NCBI GenBank assembly: GCA_001942045.1
Contig: MSTD01000004.1
Location: 109,517 to 173,516, forward strand
Direction of reading: 5' to 3'
Origin: Mycolicibacterium porcinum
GTDB lineage: Bacteria > Actinomycetota > Actinomycetes > Mycobacteriales > Mycobacteriaceae
DNA length: 64,000 bases
Position 1 is the stretch's first letter; each line of letters starts with the position of its first letter. The translations under genes were made by a program, and so were the position numbers. The notes under the pieces were generated by a model. That model had not been told where the DNA came from. It was given only the letters and a program-made list of their open reading frames with translations, and searched no databases. Shown here one piece after another: positions 27,963 through 36,586 of the stretch.

Positions 27963-28832
27963 ATGGCGCAGAACCAGTCGATGAACACACCACGAATCGC
28001 CGTCGCCTACCTGGCCACACCGGGCGGTGATGACGCCGTCGCGGTCGGGGAACAGATCGCCCGCACGCTGGGCGCCGGCCTCGACCTGTGCATGGTGCTG
28101 CCCAGCGACCGCTCGGCGATCGCCCCCACCCCGGGCGATGTGCTGCACCGGGAAGCCGACGGCTGGCTGGCCGCGGCCGCGGCCGGGGTGCGTAACGACG
28201 TACCGGTGACCACCCACTTGAGCTACGACGAGTCCAGCACCATGGGCCTGATCGCGGCGGCTGAGAGCCTGGGCGCCGACGCGCTCGTGGTCGGCGGGGC
28301 CGGCGGCGGGTTGGCCGGTCCCCTGTCCCTCGGCTCGGTGGTCAACGATCTGGTGCATGCCGCCCCGATACCGGTGGTGATCGCACCGCGCGGAGCCCGC
28401 CTGCAGCGCAGCGAGCGAATACGCGAAGTCACCTGCGCCATCGGCACCCGGCCCGGAGCCACCCTGCTGCTCGACACCGCGCTGCGGTTCTGCCGGGCCA
28501 CCGAGACTCCGCTGCGCCTGGTGTCGCTGGTGGCCGTGGACGATGCCCGCCGGTTGGACGCCGCGCAGCAGCATGCACAGCGCGCCCTCGACGAGGCGAA
28601 AGAGTTTCTGCCAGATGATGTTCCTGTCACGTCACGGGTGGCCACCGGTCCGACCGTCGAGGAGGCGGTCAACAAACTGGGCTGGCATGACGGCGACATG
28701 ATCATGGTCGGTTCGAGTCGACTGGCTCAGCCTCGCCGCTTGTTCCTCGGGTCAACTGCGGCCAAGATGCTGCGTGTTCTGCAAGTCCCGATGTTTGTGG
28801 TTCCCAACGACGAAGGGGCAGAACATGACTGA
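27963..28832 (+). CDS. Tandem universal stress protein (UspA) domains
   Basis: 289 residues with two Usp folds. The first runs from RIAVAYLATPGGDDA to DALVVGGAGG...PIPVVIAPRG. The second ends GDMIMVGSSRLAQPRRLFLGSTAAKMLRVLQVPMFVVP, the G-2x-G-9x-G-type nucleotide-binding loop region. Starts at ATG 27963 and ATG 27981 are both possible; 27963 has a weak purine-rich site before it. The stop overlaps the permease start by 8 bases, indicating an operon. Usp proteins paired with transporters may regulate them, which is an inference here. Confidence 0.8.
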   Translation: MAQNQSMNTPRIAVAYLATPGGDDAVAVGEQIARTLGAGLDLCMVLPSDRSAIAPTPGDVLHREADGWLAAAAAGVRNDVPVTTHLSYDESSTMGLIAAAESLGADALVVGGAGGGLAGPLSLGSVVNDLVHAAPIPVVIAPRGARLQRSERIREVTCAIGTRPGATLLLDTALRFCRATETPLRLVSLVAVDDARRLDAAQQHAQRALDEAKEFLPDDVPVTSRVATGPTVEEAVNKLGWHDGDMIMVGSSRLAQPRRLFLGSTAAKMLRVLQVPMFVVPNDEGAEHD

Positions 28833-30366
28833 TCAGCTGGTCGGCACCGAGCTGGAGCGGGCCGAACGCGAAGAGGGCCTGGTCGCCAAGGGCCTGGCGG
28901 CCGGCCGCATCGGCACCTTCACGGGCGCCATCCTCGGCATCTCGACGGTGGCGCCCGGCTACACGCTGACCGCCAGCATCGGGTTGATCGTGGCCGCCGT
29001 CGGCCTCAAGATGCCCGCCATTCTGATCGCGGGCTTCATCCCGATGTTCCTGACCGCCTACGCCTATCGCGAACTCAACTCGCGGGCGCCCGACTGCGGT
29101 GCGTCGTTCACGTGGTCCACCAAGGCATTCGGGCCGTACGTCGGCTGGATGTGCGGGTGGGGCATGGTGATCGCCACCATCATCGTGCTGTCCAACCTGG
29201 CCTCGATCGGTGTTCTGTTCGGCTACGAGTTCCTGGGCAAGGTGCTGCACAACGACACCCTCGCCATGCTCCCGGCCGAAAACGTCACGGTCAACATCGT
29301 TTCCACGGTCGCACTGCTCGCCATCGCCACCTACATCTCCTGCCGCGGCATCACCACCAGCGAGAAGGTGCAGTACGTGCTGGTCGGTTTTCAGATGATC
29401 GTCCTCGTCACGTTCGCGGTGGTCGCCATCGTGCGCTCCGGCGGCACCGAAGGGCATTTGAGTTTCGACATCCAATGGTTCGACCCGTTCACCGGACTCA
29501 CGATGAGCGCCTTCGTCATCGGGCTGATCGGCTCGATCTTCGCGTTCTGGGGCTGGGACACCTGTCTGACGCTGGGTGAGGAGAGCAAGGATCCCACCAA
29601 GGTGCCCGGTCGGGCCGGATTGCTGTGCGTGCTGTCGATCCTGCTGACCTACCTGCTGGTGGCGGTCGCGGTGATGATGTACGCCGGGATCGGCGACACC
29701 GGGCTGGGCCTCGGCAACGAGGAGATCGCGGAGAACGTCTTCGGGGCGCTGGCCTATCCGGTGCTGGGCGACTGGGGCGGGCCGTTACTGCTGCTGGCCG
29801 TGTTCGCCTCCTCGATCGCCAGCCTGCAGACCACGGTCCTGCCGGCGGCTCGCACCATGCTGGCGATGGGGGCCTACGGCGCCTTCCCCAAGCGGTTCGC
29901 CAGCGTCAATCCCCGATCGCTGTCACCGGTGTTCAGCACCGTGGTCGCCGGTGTGGTCACCGCAGGCTTCTACACCATCGTGACGCTGCTTTCCGAGCGG
30001 ACCCTGCTGGATACCATTGCCGCCCTTGGCATCATGATCTGCTGGTACTACGGCATCACCGCGTTCGCCTGCGTGTGGTTCTTCCGCAAGGAACTGTTCC
30101 TCAGCCCGCGCAACGTCATCTACAAGCTGGTGTTCCCAGCGGTCGGCGGTGTCATGCTGCTGTCGGTGTTCGTCAAGTCGGTGCTGGTGAGCATGGACCC
30201 GGAAGCCAGTGGCAGCGGCGCGTCGATCGGCGGCATCGGGCTGGTGTTCTATCTCGGATTCGGCATCCTGCTGCTCGGCGCCGTCCTGATGTTCGTGCTG
30301 CGGTTCGTCCAGCCGGCGTTCTTCCGGGGCGAGACCCTGACCATGGACACGCCGCCAATCCCCTGA
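28825..30366 (+). CDS. APC-superfamily amino acid/polyamine permease
   Basis: 513-residue integral membrane transporter with about 12 helices. The first helix carries the GxxxGxxxxxxP-like substrate loop (ILGISTVAPGYTLTASIG), and the region GASFTWSTKAFGPYVGWMCGWGM is a conserved APC feature. ATG 28825 has a GAAGGGG site 6 bases upstream and overlaps the usp gene. The substrate cannot be read; nearby agmatine and glutamate enzymes suggest an amino acid or polyamine. A palindromic repeat lies just after the stop. Confidence 0.85.
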   Translation: MTDQLVGTELERAEREEGLVAKGLAAGRIGTFTGAILGISTVAPGYTLTASIGLIVAAVGLKMPAILIAGFIPMFLTAYAYRELNSRAPDCGASFTWSTKAFGPYVGWMCGWGMVIATIIVLSNLASIGVLFGYEFLGKVLHNDTLAMLPAENVTVNIVSTVALLAIATYISCRGITTSEKVQYVLVGFQMIVLVTFAVVAIVRSGGTEGHLSFDIQWFDPFTGLTMSAFVIGLIGSIFAFWGWDTCLTLGEESKDPTKVPGRAGLLCVLSILLTYLLVAVAVMMYAGIGDTGLGLGNEEIAENVFGALAYPVLGDWGGPLLLLAVFASSIASLQTTVLPAARTMLAMGAYGAFPKRFASVNPRSLSPVFSTVVAGVVTAGFYTIVTLLSERTLLDTIAALGIMICWYYGITAFACVWFFRKELFLSPRNVIYKLVFPAVGGVMLLSVFVKSVLVSMDPEASGSGASIGGIGLVFYLGFGILLLGAVLMFVLRFVQPAFFRGETLTMDTPPIP

Positions 30367-30375
30367 CCCGGGTGG

Positions 30376-30420
30376 TTTGTGCACGATTTTCCGCTCCTGC
30401 CGCGGAGAATCGTGCACAAA
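30376..30420. repeat. 45-bp palindromic element, copy 1
   Basis: A 19-bp imperfect stem (outer 13 bp perfect: TTTGTGCACGATT and its complement) with a 7-base loop. A second 45-bp copy at 31081 matches this one at 41 of 45 positions when reverse-complemented. The two copies bracket one small gene. Confidence 0.85.
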
Positions 30421-30466
30421 TCGCAGCTGATGGAACCGAATCGGCGGCGCGAACGTCCGATTCAGT

Positions 30467-31078
30467 GTGCTCGATGACTACCTTCGCGATCACGATGGCG
30501 TGATCACCCGGGCACAAGCCCGGTCCGCCGGAATCAGCGACGACTCCATCAGCCGTCGGGTTCGTTCGGGGCACTGGCGGCGTTGCGCGCCCGGCGTGTT
30601 CTTCGTCGACGATCGTCCGTTCACCGATGCGGCGCGGGTGCGCAGCGCGGTGTGGTCGTACGGGCCGGCCGCCACCGCCAGCGGACTGGCCGCCGCATGG
30701 TGGCATGGCGTCACGCGTTTCCCGCCAGAATGCGTCGAGGTCACTGTGCCCAACGTGCGTAATCACCGCAAGCGCGACGGGATCCGGGTCCGACGCCGTG
30801 ACCTGCTCAGCGACGACATTGTCGAACTCAACGGACTCCGCGTCACCGCCCTTCCGCTTTCGGTCATCGAAGCCGCGGCCCGTCGCCGAGGTGGCGCCAC
30901 GTTGATGGATGGGGCGTTACAGCGGCACGTCGAGCTCGAAAACGACCGGGAGCGGCAGAACATCGTCTCGTTGCACGGATATCAGGTCTTGCGGTTCACC
31001 TGGCTCGATTTGACTGAATATCCCGATCGGGTGCTCACCGAGATACGGAACGCCTTGCGGCTCCGGCGTTCTGCGTGA
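30467..31078 (+). pseudogene. Internally deleted AbiEi/DUF559-type protein gene
   Basis: 203 residues, GTG start at 30467. The N-terminal 150 residues match the AbiEi-like antitoxin-type proteins common in actinobacteria (DYLRDHDGVITRAQARSAGISDDSISRRVRSGHWRRCAPGVF). The last 45 residues (RERQN...GYQVLRFTWLDLTEYPDRV) match only the end of the DUF559/Vsr-like nuclease domain that normally follows. The intervening nuclease core, with its catalytic acidic residues, is missing; the in-frame junction falls near 30925-30950 (residues 153-161). The frame is open, so a shortened protein may still be made. It is flanked by two 45-bp palindromes in inverted orientation. Confidence 0.7.
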
Positions 31079-31080
31079 GT

Positions 31081-31125
31081 TTTGTGCACGATCTTCCGCG
31101 GCAGGCGCAGAAAATCGTGCACAAA
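31081..31125. repeat. 45-bp palindromic element, copy 2 (inverted relative to copy 1)
   Basis: TTTGTGCACGAT stem with two internal mismatches and a 5-base loop, starting 2 bases after the stop of the truncated gene. Reverse-complemented it equals the copy at 30376 except for four positions. It also lies 45 bases upstream of the GDH start. Confidence 0.85.
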
Positions 31126-31169
31126 TCGCTAGACAGAATGGCGTACCGATCGCGGTGAGGCTCACCAGA

Positions 31170-33797
31170 ATGTCTATGGCTGTCGACGGCGCCGTGGCCG
31201 AGACTCACCGTGTGGAAAACCCTTCTGCCCGTGTGTCTTTTGCCGTCGATGAAGCCGGCACCCGCGCCGAGGTGCAGTGGCCGGGAAAACCGCCGCTCCT
31301 GGCCGAGGTGTGCGCCATGTTCGAGCACTTCGGCTTGCGTGTCGCCTCCTATCAGCTCACCGGCACCGGACACCACTACGAATTCGGCAGCCTGGCCCTG
31401 CCGAAAACCACCCTCGATCTGATCGCGCGGGCTTTCGAAGCCGCGGCCGCCGGACGGTGGCAGGTGGATCGCTACGCCGCACTCATCCCGTCGGCCGGAA
31501 TCGATTGGCGCCGGGCAGTGCTGATCCGCGCGGCCGGCCGATTCATCCGGCAGACCCGGCTGGGCTTCTCGGCCGACTACATCATCGATTCGTTGGTCGC
31601 CGCACCGGATTTCGTCAACGCATTGCTGACGCTGTTCGACGCGCGCTTCGATCCTGACAACACCGGCGACACCGACGCCGACCAGGCCGACCGTGACGTG
31701 GCGGCCCTGGTAGACGCCACGACCTCACTCGACGATGAGCGCATCCGGACCGCGCTGCACAGCTTCGTCCGGGCGACCTTGCGTACCAACTGGTTCCAGT
31801 TCGGACCGGATGGGCAAGCCAAGGATTACCTGTCGTTCAAGATCGACTCGGCCGGGCTGGCGAACCCCGGCCCGGTGGTCCCGTATCGCGAAATCTTCGT
31901 GTGTTCGGACACCGTGGAGGGCATCCACCTGCGCAGCGGGGCGATCGCTCGAGGAGGGCTGCGCTGGTCGAACCGACCCGAGGACTTCCGCACCGAGGTG
32001 CTCGGCCTGATGAAGACGCAGGCCGTCAAGAACGCCCCCATCGTGCCGAGCGGCGCCAAGGGCGCGTTCGTGTTGCGCAACGCCGACGTCGCCCCCGCCG
32101 ACGGCTACCGCGCCTTCATCCGGGGCATGCTCGACATCACCGACAACATCGTCGATGGCGAAGTCCGGCATCCGGACCGGACGGTGTGCCCCGACGGCGC
32201 CGACGCCTACCTGGTGGTGGCCGCCGACAAGGGCACCGCGACGTTCTCCGATCTGGCCAATTCCATTGCCGCCGAGTACGGCTTCTGGCTCGGGGATGCT
32301 TTCGCCTCCGGCGGCTCGGCCGGGTACGACCACAAGGCAATGGGCATCACTGCGCGCGGCGCCTGGCTCTCGGTGCGGCGGCATTTCGCCGAAGCGGGCC
32401 ACGACATCGACACCGAGCCGTTCACCGTGGCGGGCATCGGCGACATGTCCGGTGACGTGTTCGGCAACGGAATGTTGCTGTCCCACAACATCAAATTGGT
32501 CGCGGCTTTCGACCACCGGCACATCTTCGTCGATCCCGACCCGGATCCGCTGACCTCCTTCGGTGAGCGGGCGCGACTGTTCGGCCTGCCCGCGTCGAGC
32601 TGGCAGGACTACGACGCGACGCTGATCTCGGCCGGTGGTGGGGTGTGGCCCCGCACGGCCAAGTCGATAGCGATGTCACCGCAGGCACGGTCCACACTGG
32701 GCATCGAGGCAACGGAGTGCACCCCGGACGAATTGATCTCGGCGATCCTGAGCGCCCCGGTCGACCTGCTGTGGAACGGCGGGGTCGGCACCTACGTCAG
32801 AGCCGACGGTGAAACCAACGCCGGCGCGCGGGACAAGGCCAACGACCGCGTTCGCGTGACGGCATCGCAGCTGCGCTGCAAGGTGATCGGCGAAGGCGGC
32901 AACCTCGGACTCACCCAGCAGGCACGTATCGGCTTCGCCCTCAACGGCGGGCGGATCAATGCCGATTTCATCGACAACGCCGCCGGTGTGGCGACCTCAG
33001 ACCTCGAAGTCAACATCAAGATCGCCCTTGACTCCGGCGACATCGATACCGCACGGCGCAATGCGCTGCTCGCGCAGGCCACCGACGAGGTCGCCGCGCG
33101 GGTGCTGGCCGACAATGCCGAGGCGATCCTGGCGATCAGTATGGCCGCCGCCGAGGCAGATTCACTGCTGGACCGGCACATCCGGTTGATCGGCAATCTG
33201 CGCGACGTGGCAGGCGTCGACCCTCAGGTCGAGGGGCTGCCTGCCGAGCCGGAACTCGTGCGCCGTCGCTCGATGGGACTGGGCCTCACCCGGCCAGAGA
33301 TCGCCGTGTTGCTGGCCCAATCCAAGAACCTGGTGACGCAAGAACTGCTCGCGTCCGATATCCCCGACCATGAGGCGTTCACCCACCGCCTGATGGATTA
33401 CTTCCCCGCCGGGATCGCCGAGCAGGCTCGTGCCGAGATCAGCCGTCATCCGCTGCGCCGGGAGATCGTCGCGACCTCGGTGGCCGGCGAGCTGATCAAT
33501 CGGGTGGGCCCCGGCACCATCTACCGCATGCAAGAGCGGTTGGCGGTGACCACGCCACAGGTGGCGCATGCCTACGCGACGGTGCGCGACATCCTCGATC
33601 TGGACGCGCTGTGGGAGGCCGAACTGGCCGGCAACAGCGACGAGGCTCAGCGGATCCAGGCGCTGCTGCAGGTACGCGAGCTGGTCGAGCACCTGACATC
33701 CTGGGTGCTGCGCAACGGGACCGGTAACCGCGCCCAGGTGAGCGCGGCAATCGGCAATCTGATCACCGCCGGCGGGCCGCAGGCTGATGCTGTGTGA
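31170..33797 (+). CDS. NAD-specific glutamate dehydrogenase, short large-GDH-type enzyme
   Basis: 875-residue member of the bacterial large NAD-GDH family (Bac_GDH). It interconverts glutamate with 2-oxoglutarate and ammonium. Recognisable catalytic-domain segments are GGLRWSNRPEDFRTEVLGLMKTQ, KNAPIVPSGAKGAFV, SGGSAGYDHKAMGITARGAW and GDMSGDVFGNGMLLS (nucleotide-binding side). Classical mycobacterial L_180 GDHs have about 1,600 residues; here the N-terminal ACT-like regulatory half is largely absent, with only a short divergent N terminus. The start is taken as ATG 31170 (GGTGAGG upstream); GTG 31155 and ATG 31176 are alternatives. The end overlaps the convergent agmatine deiminase gene by 35 bases. 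Confidence 0.82.
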   Translation: MSMAVDGAVAETHRVENPSARVSFAVDEAGTRAEVQWPGKPPLLAEVCAMFEHFGLRVASYQLTGTGHHYEFGSLALPKTTLDLIARAFEAAAAGRWQVDRYAALIPSAGIDWRRAVLIRAAGRFIRQTRLGFSADYIIDSLVAAPDFVNALLTLFDARFDPDNTGDTDADQADRDVAALVDATTSLDDERIRTALHSFVRATLRTNWFQFGPDGQAKDYLSFKIDSAGLANPGPVVPYREIFVCSDTVEGIHLRSGAIARGGLRWSNRPEDFRTEVLGLMKTQAVKNAPIVPSGAKGAFVLRNADVAPADGYRAFIRGMLDITDNIVDGEVRHPDRTVCPDGADAYLVVAADKGTATFSDLANSIAAEYGFWLGDAFASGGSAGYDHKAMGITARGAWLSVRRHFAEAGHDIDTEPFTVAGIGDMSGDVFGNGMLLSHNIKLVAAFDHRHIFVDPDPDPLTSFGERARLFGLPASSWQDYDATLISAGGGVWPRTAKSIAMSPQARSTLGIEATECTPDELISAILSAPVDLLWNGGVGTYVRADGETNAGARDKANDRVRVTASQLRCKVIGEGGNLGLTQQARIGFALNGGRINADFIDNAAGVATSDLEVNIKIALDSGDIDTARRNALLAQATDEVAARVLADNAEAILAISMAAAEADSLLDRHIRLIGNLRDVAGVDPQVEGLPAEPELVRRRSMGLGLTRPEIAVLLAQSKNLVTQELLASDIPDHEAFTHRLMDYFPAGIAEQARAEISRHPLRREIVATSVAGELINRVGPGTIYRMQERLAVTTPQVAHAYATVRDILDLDALWEAELAGNSDEAQRIQALLQVRELVEHLTSWVLRNGTGNRAQVSAAIGNLITAGGPQADAV

Positions 33798-34794
33798 TGC
33801 AGTGGATGCCGCCGCCCCGCTCGAACAGGGGGCGGGCGTCGACGCTGAGGACGCGGCGGCCCGGGTACTGCTCGGCCAGGATGGCCGCCGCGTCCGCGTC
33901 CCGCGGATCGCCGAAGGCACAGGCGATCACCCCGCCGTTGACCACCAGGTGATTGATGTAGCTGTAGTCGACGAAGCCGTCGGCATCGGTCAGCTGGTCC
34001 GGCGCCGGTAGCTCCACGATCTCCCACGGTCGTCCGGCGGCATCGTGGGACTGCTCGATCGAGGCGCGGATTTCTTTGCACACCAGGTGATCCGGATGCC
34101 CCTCGGCGGACTGTGCATGCAGCAGCAACCGGCCGGGCGATGGTATCGCCGCCACGATGTCGACATGGCCGCGGGTGCCGAACCGCTGTGAGTCGCGGGT
34201 CAGCCCGCGGGGCAACCAGACCACGTGTTCGGCACCGATGGTGCGGGCCAGCTCGGATTCGACGTCGGCCTTGGTGGCGCCGGGGTTGCGGCCCGGGTCC
34301 AGTTGCACGGTCTCGGTGACCAGAACGGTGCCCAACCCGTCCACCTGGATGCCACCTCCTTCGTTCACCAGGTTCGAGTCGATCACCGGTACGCCGGCCC
34401 AATCTGCCACGGCCGCACCGATTTTCGAATCATGATCCCAGCGCGCCCAGTCCTGTGCGCCCCAGCCGTTGAACACCCAGTCCACCGCGGCCACCGAACC
34501 GTCCTCGGCGTGCACGAAGGTGGGGCCGATGTCGCGCATCCAGGCGTCGTTCAACGGCGCCTCGACGATGTCGACGGCCGCCGAAAGATAGCGCCGGGCC
34601 GCGGCCGTTTCGGCGGGGTCGACCACCATCGTCACCGGTTCGAACTCCAGCACCGCGTGTGCGACCGCGGCCCAGGTGGTGCGCGCCTCGTGGTGTTCGG
34701 CTTCGGTGTCGCCGAGCGAGTATCCGGCGGACGGGAACGCCATCCACACGCGATCCTGCGGTGCACTCTCGGCAGGCATCACGTGGCGGGTCAC
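33763..34794 (-). CDS. aguA: Agmatine deiminase
   Basis: 343-residue guanidine-modifying enzyme converting agmatine to N-carbamoylputrescine and ammonia. It has family motifs NDAWMRDIGPTFV near residue 81, NGWGAQDWA, NEGGGIQVDG, and the nucleophile Cys332 in GGGIHC near the C terminus. The GTG start overlaps the stop of the amidase gene by 4 bases. Together the two enzymes give the complete agmatine-to-putrescine pathway. Its 3' end overlaps GDH. Confidence 0.9.
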   Translation of the reverse strand: MTRHVMPAESAPQDRVWMAFPSAGYSLGDTEAEHHEARTTWAAVAHAVLEFEPVTMVVDPAETAAARRYLSAAVDIVEAPLNDAWMRDIGPTFVHAEDGSVAAVDWVFNGWGAQDWARWDHDSKIGAAVADWAGVPVIDSNLVNEGGGIQVDGLGTVLVTETVQLDPGRNPGATKADVESELARTIGAEHVVWLPRGLTRDSQRFGTRGHVDIVAAIPSPGRLLLHAQSAEGHPDHLVCKEIRASIEQSHDAAGRPWEIVELPAPDQLTDADGFVDYSYINHLVVNGGVIACAFGDPRDADAAAILAEQYPGRRVLSVDARPLFERGGGIHCITQHQPAARRR

Positions 34795-35780
34795 TTCACG
34801 ACCGCCGTGGCCTCGTGTCCGGCGCCGTAGGGACGCTGTGCATCGACCGGCGCGGTCAGCGGGCCGTAGCTGTCGGGCCTGCGGGTGAGTAGGAATGGGA
34901 AGAGCTCCAGCCAGTCGCGGCGCTGGTCCAGGTCCAGGTCGGCGACCAGAACGGCTTCCTCGTCGCGCGGCGCCTGCACCAGCACCCGGCCGTACGGGTC
35001 GGAGATGAACGACGAGCCGTAGAAGCTGACCTTGCCCTCATCTCCGGTGCGGTTGGGCACGACCATGAACAGGCCGCTGTTGATGCCGTTGGCGACGATC
35101 ACCTGCTGCCACAGCGGTTGGGTGTCGAAGGCCGGGAACACCGGTTCGGAGCCGATGGCCGTCGGGTAGACGACGATCTCCGCGCCGCCCAGGGAGTAGT
35201 TGCGGGCCACCTCGGGGAACCACTCGTCCCAGCAGGTCGGCAGGCCGATCCGGGCTCCGAGCCCCTCGGGGTTGTAGACCGGGTACGGATCGACGTCAGC
35301 CGAGGCCGGACCCGGACGAAAATAGGTGTCCTCGTAGTAGCCGGCGGAGATCGGGATGTGCATCTTGCGGGTGCGGCCGACCAACTCACCCGACGGCGCC
35401 ACCAGGATCGCCGTATTGAATCCCAAACCGTCTGCCGCCGGGGCCTTTTCGTACAGCGAGGCATGGACGAAGATGCCGTTGGCCCGGGCCGCCTCGGCGG
35501 CCAACGCGAAGGTCGGGCCGCCCGTCAGGTCCTCCGCGGTATCGCCCGGGTTGGGTCCGGCCGGGGTATCGGCGGGGTACCTCAGCAGGGTGATCTCCGG
35601 CAGGCAGACCAGGGCGGCTCCTTCACCGGCCGCTCGGTCGATGCCCTCGCGCAGCACCTTGGCCAGCTCAGCCGGGTCCGGACGCCACCGGTGCTGCACC
35701 AGCCCGACCCGCAGCGGCGGGCGCGTCGACTCGGTGCTGCGGGACAGCGACTCCGGCGCGGCGGCGGTCAGGGTGATCAT
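34791..35780 (-). CDS. aguB: Nitrilase-superfamily N-carbamoylputrescine amidase
   Basis: 329 residues. It hydrolyses N-carbamoylputrescine to putrescine, CO2 and ammonia. The nitrilase triad is Glu62 (CLPEITLL), Lys139 (RTRKMHIP) and Cys183 (PTCWDEWFPE). The last motif, with its CWDxWFPE, is typical of the AguB branch. ATG 35780 has a GGAG site; the longer frame runs through the operator region and was rejected. It is first in the operon with agmatine deiminase, and divergent from a TetR gene. Confidence 0.88.
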   Translation of the reverse strand: MITLTAAAPESLSRSTESTRPPLRVGLVQHRWRPDPAELAKVLREGIDRAAGEGAALVCLPEITLLRYPADTPAGPNPGDTAEDLTGGPTFALAAEAARANGIFVHASLYEKAPAADGLGFNTAILVAPSGELVGRTRKMHIPISAGYYEDTYFRPGPASADVDPYPVYNPEGLGARIGLPTCWDEWFPEVARNYSLGGAEIVVYPTAIGSEPVFPAFDTQPLWQQVIVANGINSGLFMVVPNRTGDEGKVSFYGSSFISDPYGRVLVQAPRDEEAVLVADLDLDQRRDWLELFPFLLTRRPDSYGPLTAPVDAQRPYGAGHEATAVVK

Positions 35781-35788
35781 GGGTCTCC

Positions 35789-35811
35789 TAAAACGAATCA
35801 AGTTCGTTTTA
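35789..35811. promoter_or_regulatory. Operator candidate for the agmatine operon regulator
   Basis: Perfect 9-bp inverted repeat TAAAACGAA, five bases, TTCGTTTTA, 8 bases upstream of the amidase ATG and 47 bases upstream of the TetR ATG. It fits a repressor site serving both divergent promoters. Confidence 0.6.
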
Positions 35812-35858
35812 TTGTGGCGCCAGCGTCGACCGTTGTAAAGAGGTAGTACAAATAAGCC

Positions 35859-36482
35859 ATGGGACGACCTCCGGTACCACTTCTGTCGACTGACCGAATC
35901 GCCAGTGCGGCAATGCATTTGGTCAACACCACCGGCGGATTCACCGTCCCCGAACTGGCCCGGAAACTCAAGGTTCGGCCGTCATCGCTGTACAACCACG
36001 TCGCCGGACGCGAACAGATCATCGAACTACTGCGCGAGCGGGCCATGTCGGAAGTCGCCGTGCCCGCCGACGACCCCACCCGCCCGTGGACCGACGTGGT
36101 CGCCGACATCATGCGGAGCTACCGGCAGAGCTACGCCCGCTATCCGCGTCTCATCCCTCTGCTCACCGCACATGCGGTCAACAGCGACCACGCGCTGACC
36201 ATGTACAACGTGCTGGCCGTGACCTTCAGCCTAGCCGGGTTCGACCCGGCCGACACCCTTCGCGCCATCACCCTGGTGGATTCCTACGTGCTCGGCTCAG
36301 CCCTCGACGTCGCCGCCCCCGACGAACCCTGGCAGTCCGGCGCCGACGTGGGCCCGGAACTGTCCGCGGCCCTGGCCACCGGTAGCGCCAAACCGGCGCG
36401 TGCCGACGACGCCTTCGAGTTCGGCATCGAGGTGCTGCTGCGCGGACTGGCCGCCGCGAACTCGCACTCCGACGGGGGCTGA
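35859..36482 (+). CDS. TetR-family regulator, probable repressor of the agmatine operon
   Basis: 207 residues. The HTH TVPELARKLKVRPSSLYNHVAGREQII and a TetR_C-type C-terminal domain are visible. It is divergent from the agmatine catabolic operon across 78 bases that contain a perfect 9-5-9 palindrome. Control of aguBA in response to agmatine or N-carbamoylputrescine is a reasonable inference from this arrangement. No direct evidence of ligand. Confidence 0.82.
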   Translation: MGRPPVPLLSTDRIASAAMHLVNTTGGFTVPELARKLKVRPSSLYNHVAGREQIIELLRERAMSEVAVPADDPTRPWTDVVADIMRSYRQSYARYPRLIPLLTAHAVNSDHALTMYNVLAVTFSLAGFDPADTLRAITLVDSYVLGSALDVAAPDEPWQSGADVGPELSAALATGSAKPARADDAFEFGIEVLLRGLAAANSHSDGG

Positions 36483-36586
36483 GCCAGGACCCTCCGTTGC
36501 ACAATGCCACTTTCTGGGCCCTTTTACCCTGGTCAGCCGCCATCACGGGCCTAAGGTTGGAAATAGTCCGCACAGAAGGAGTGGTG

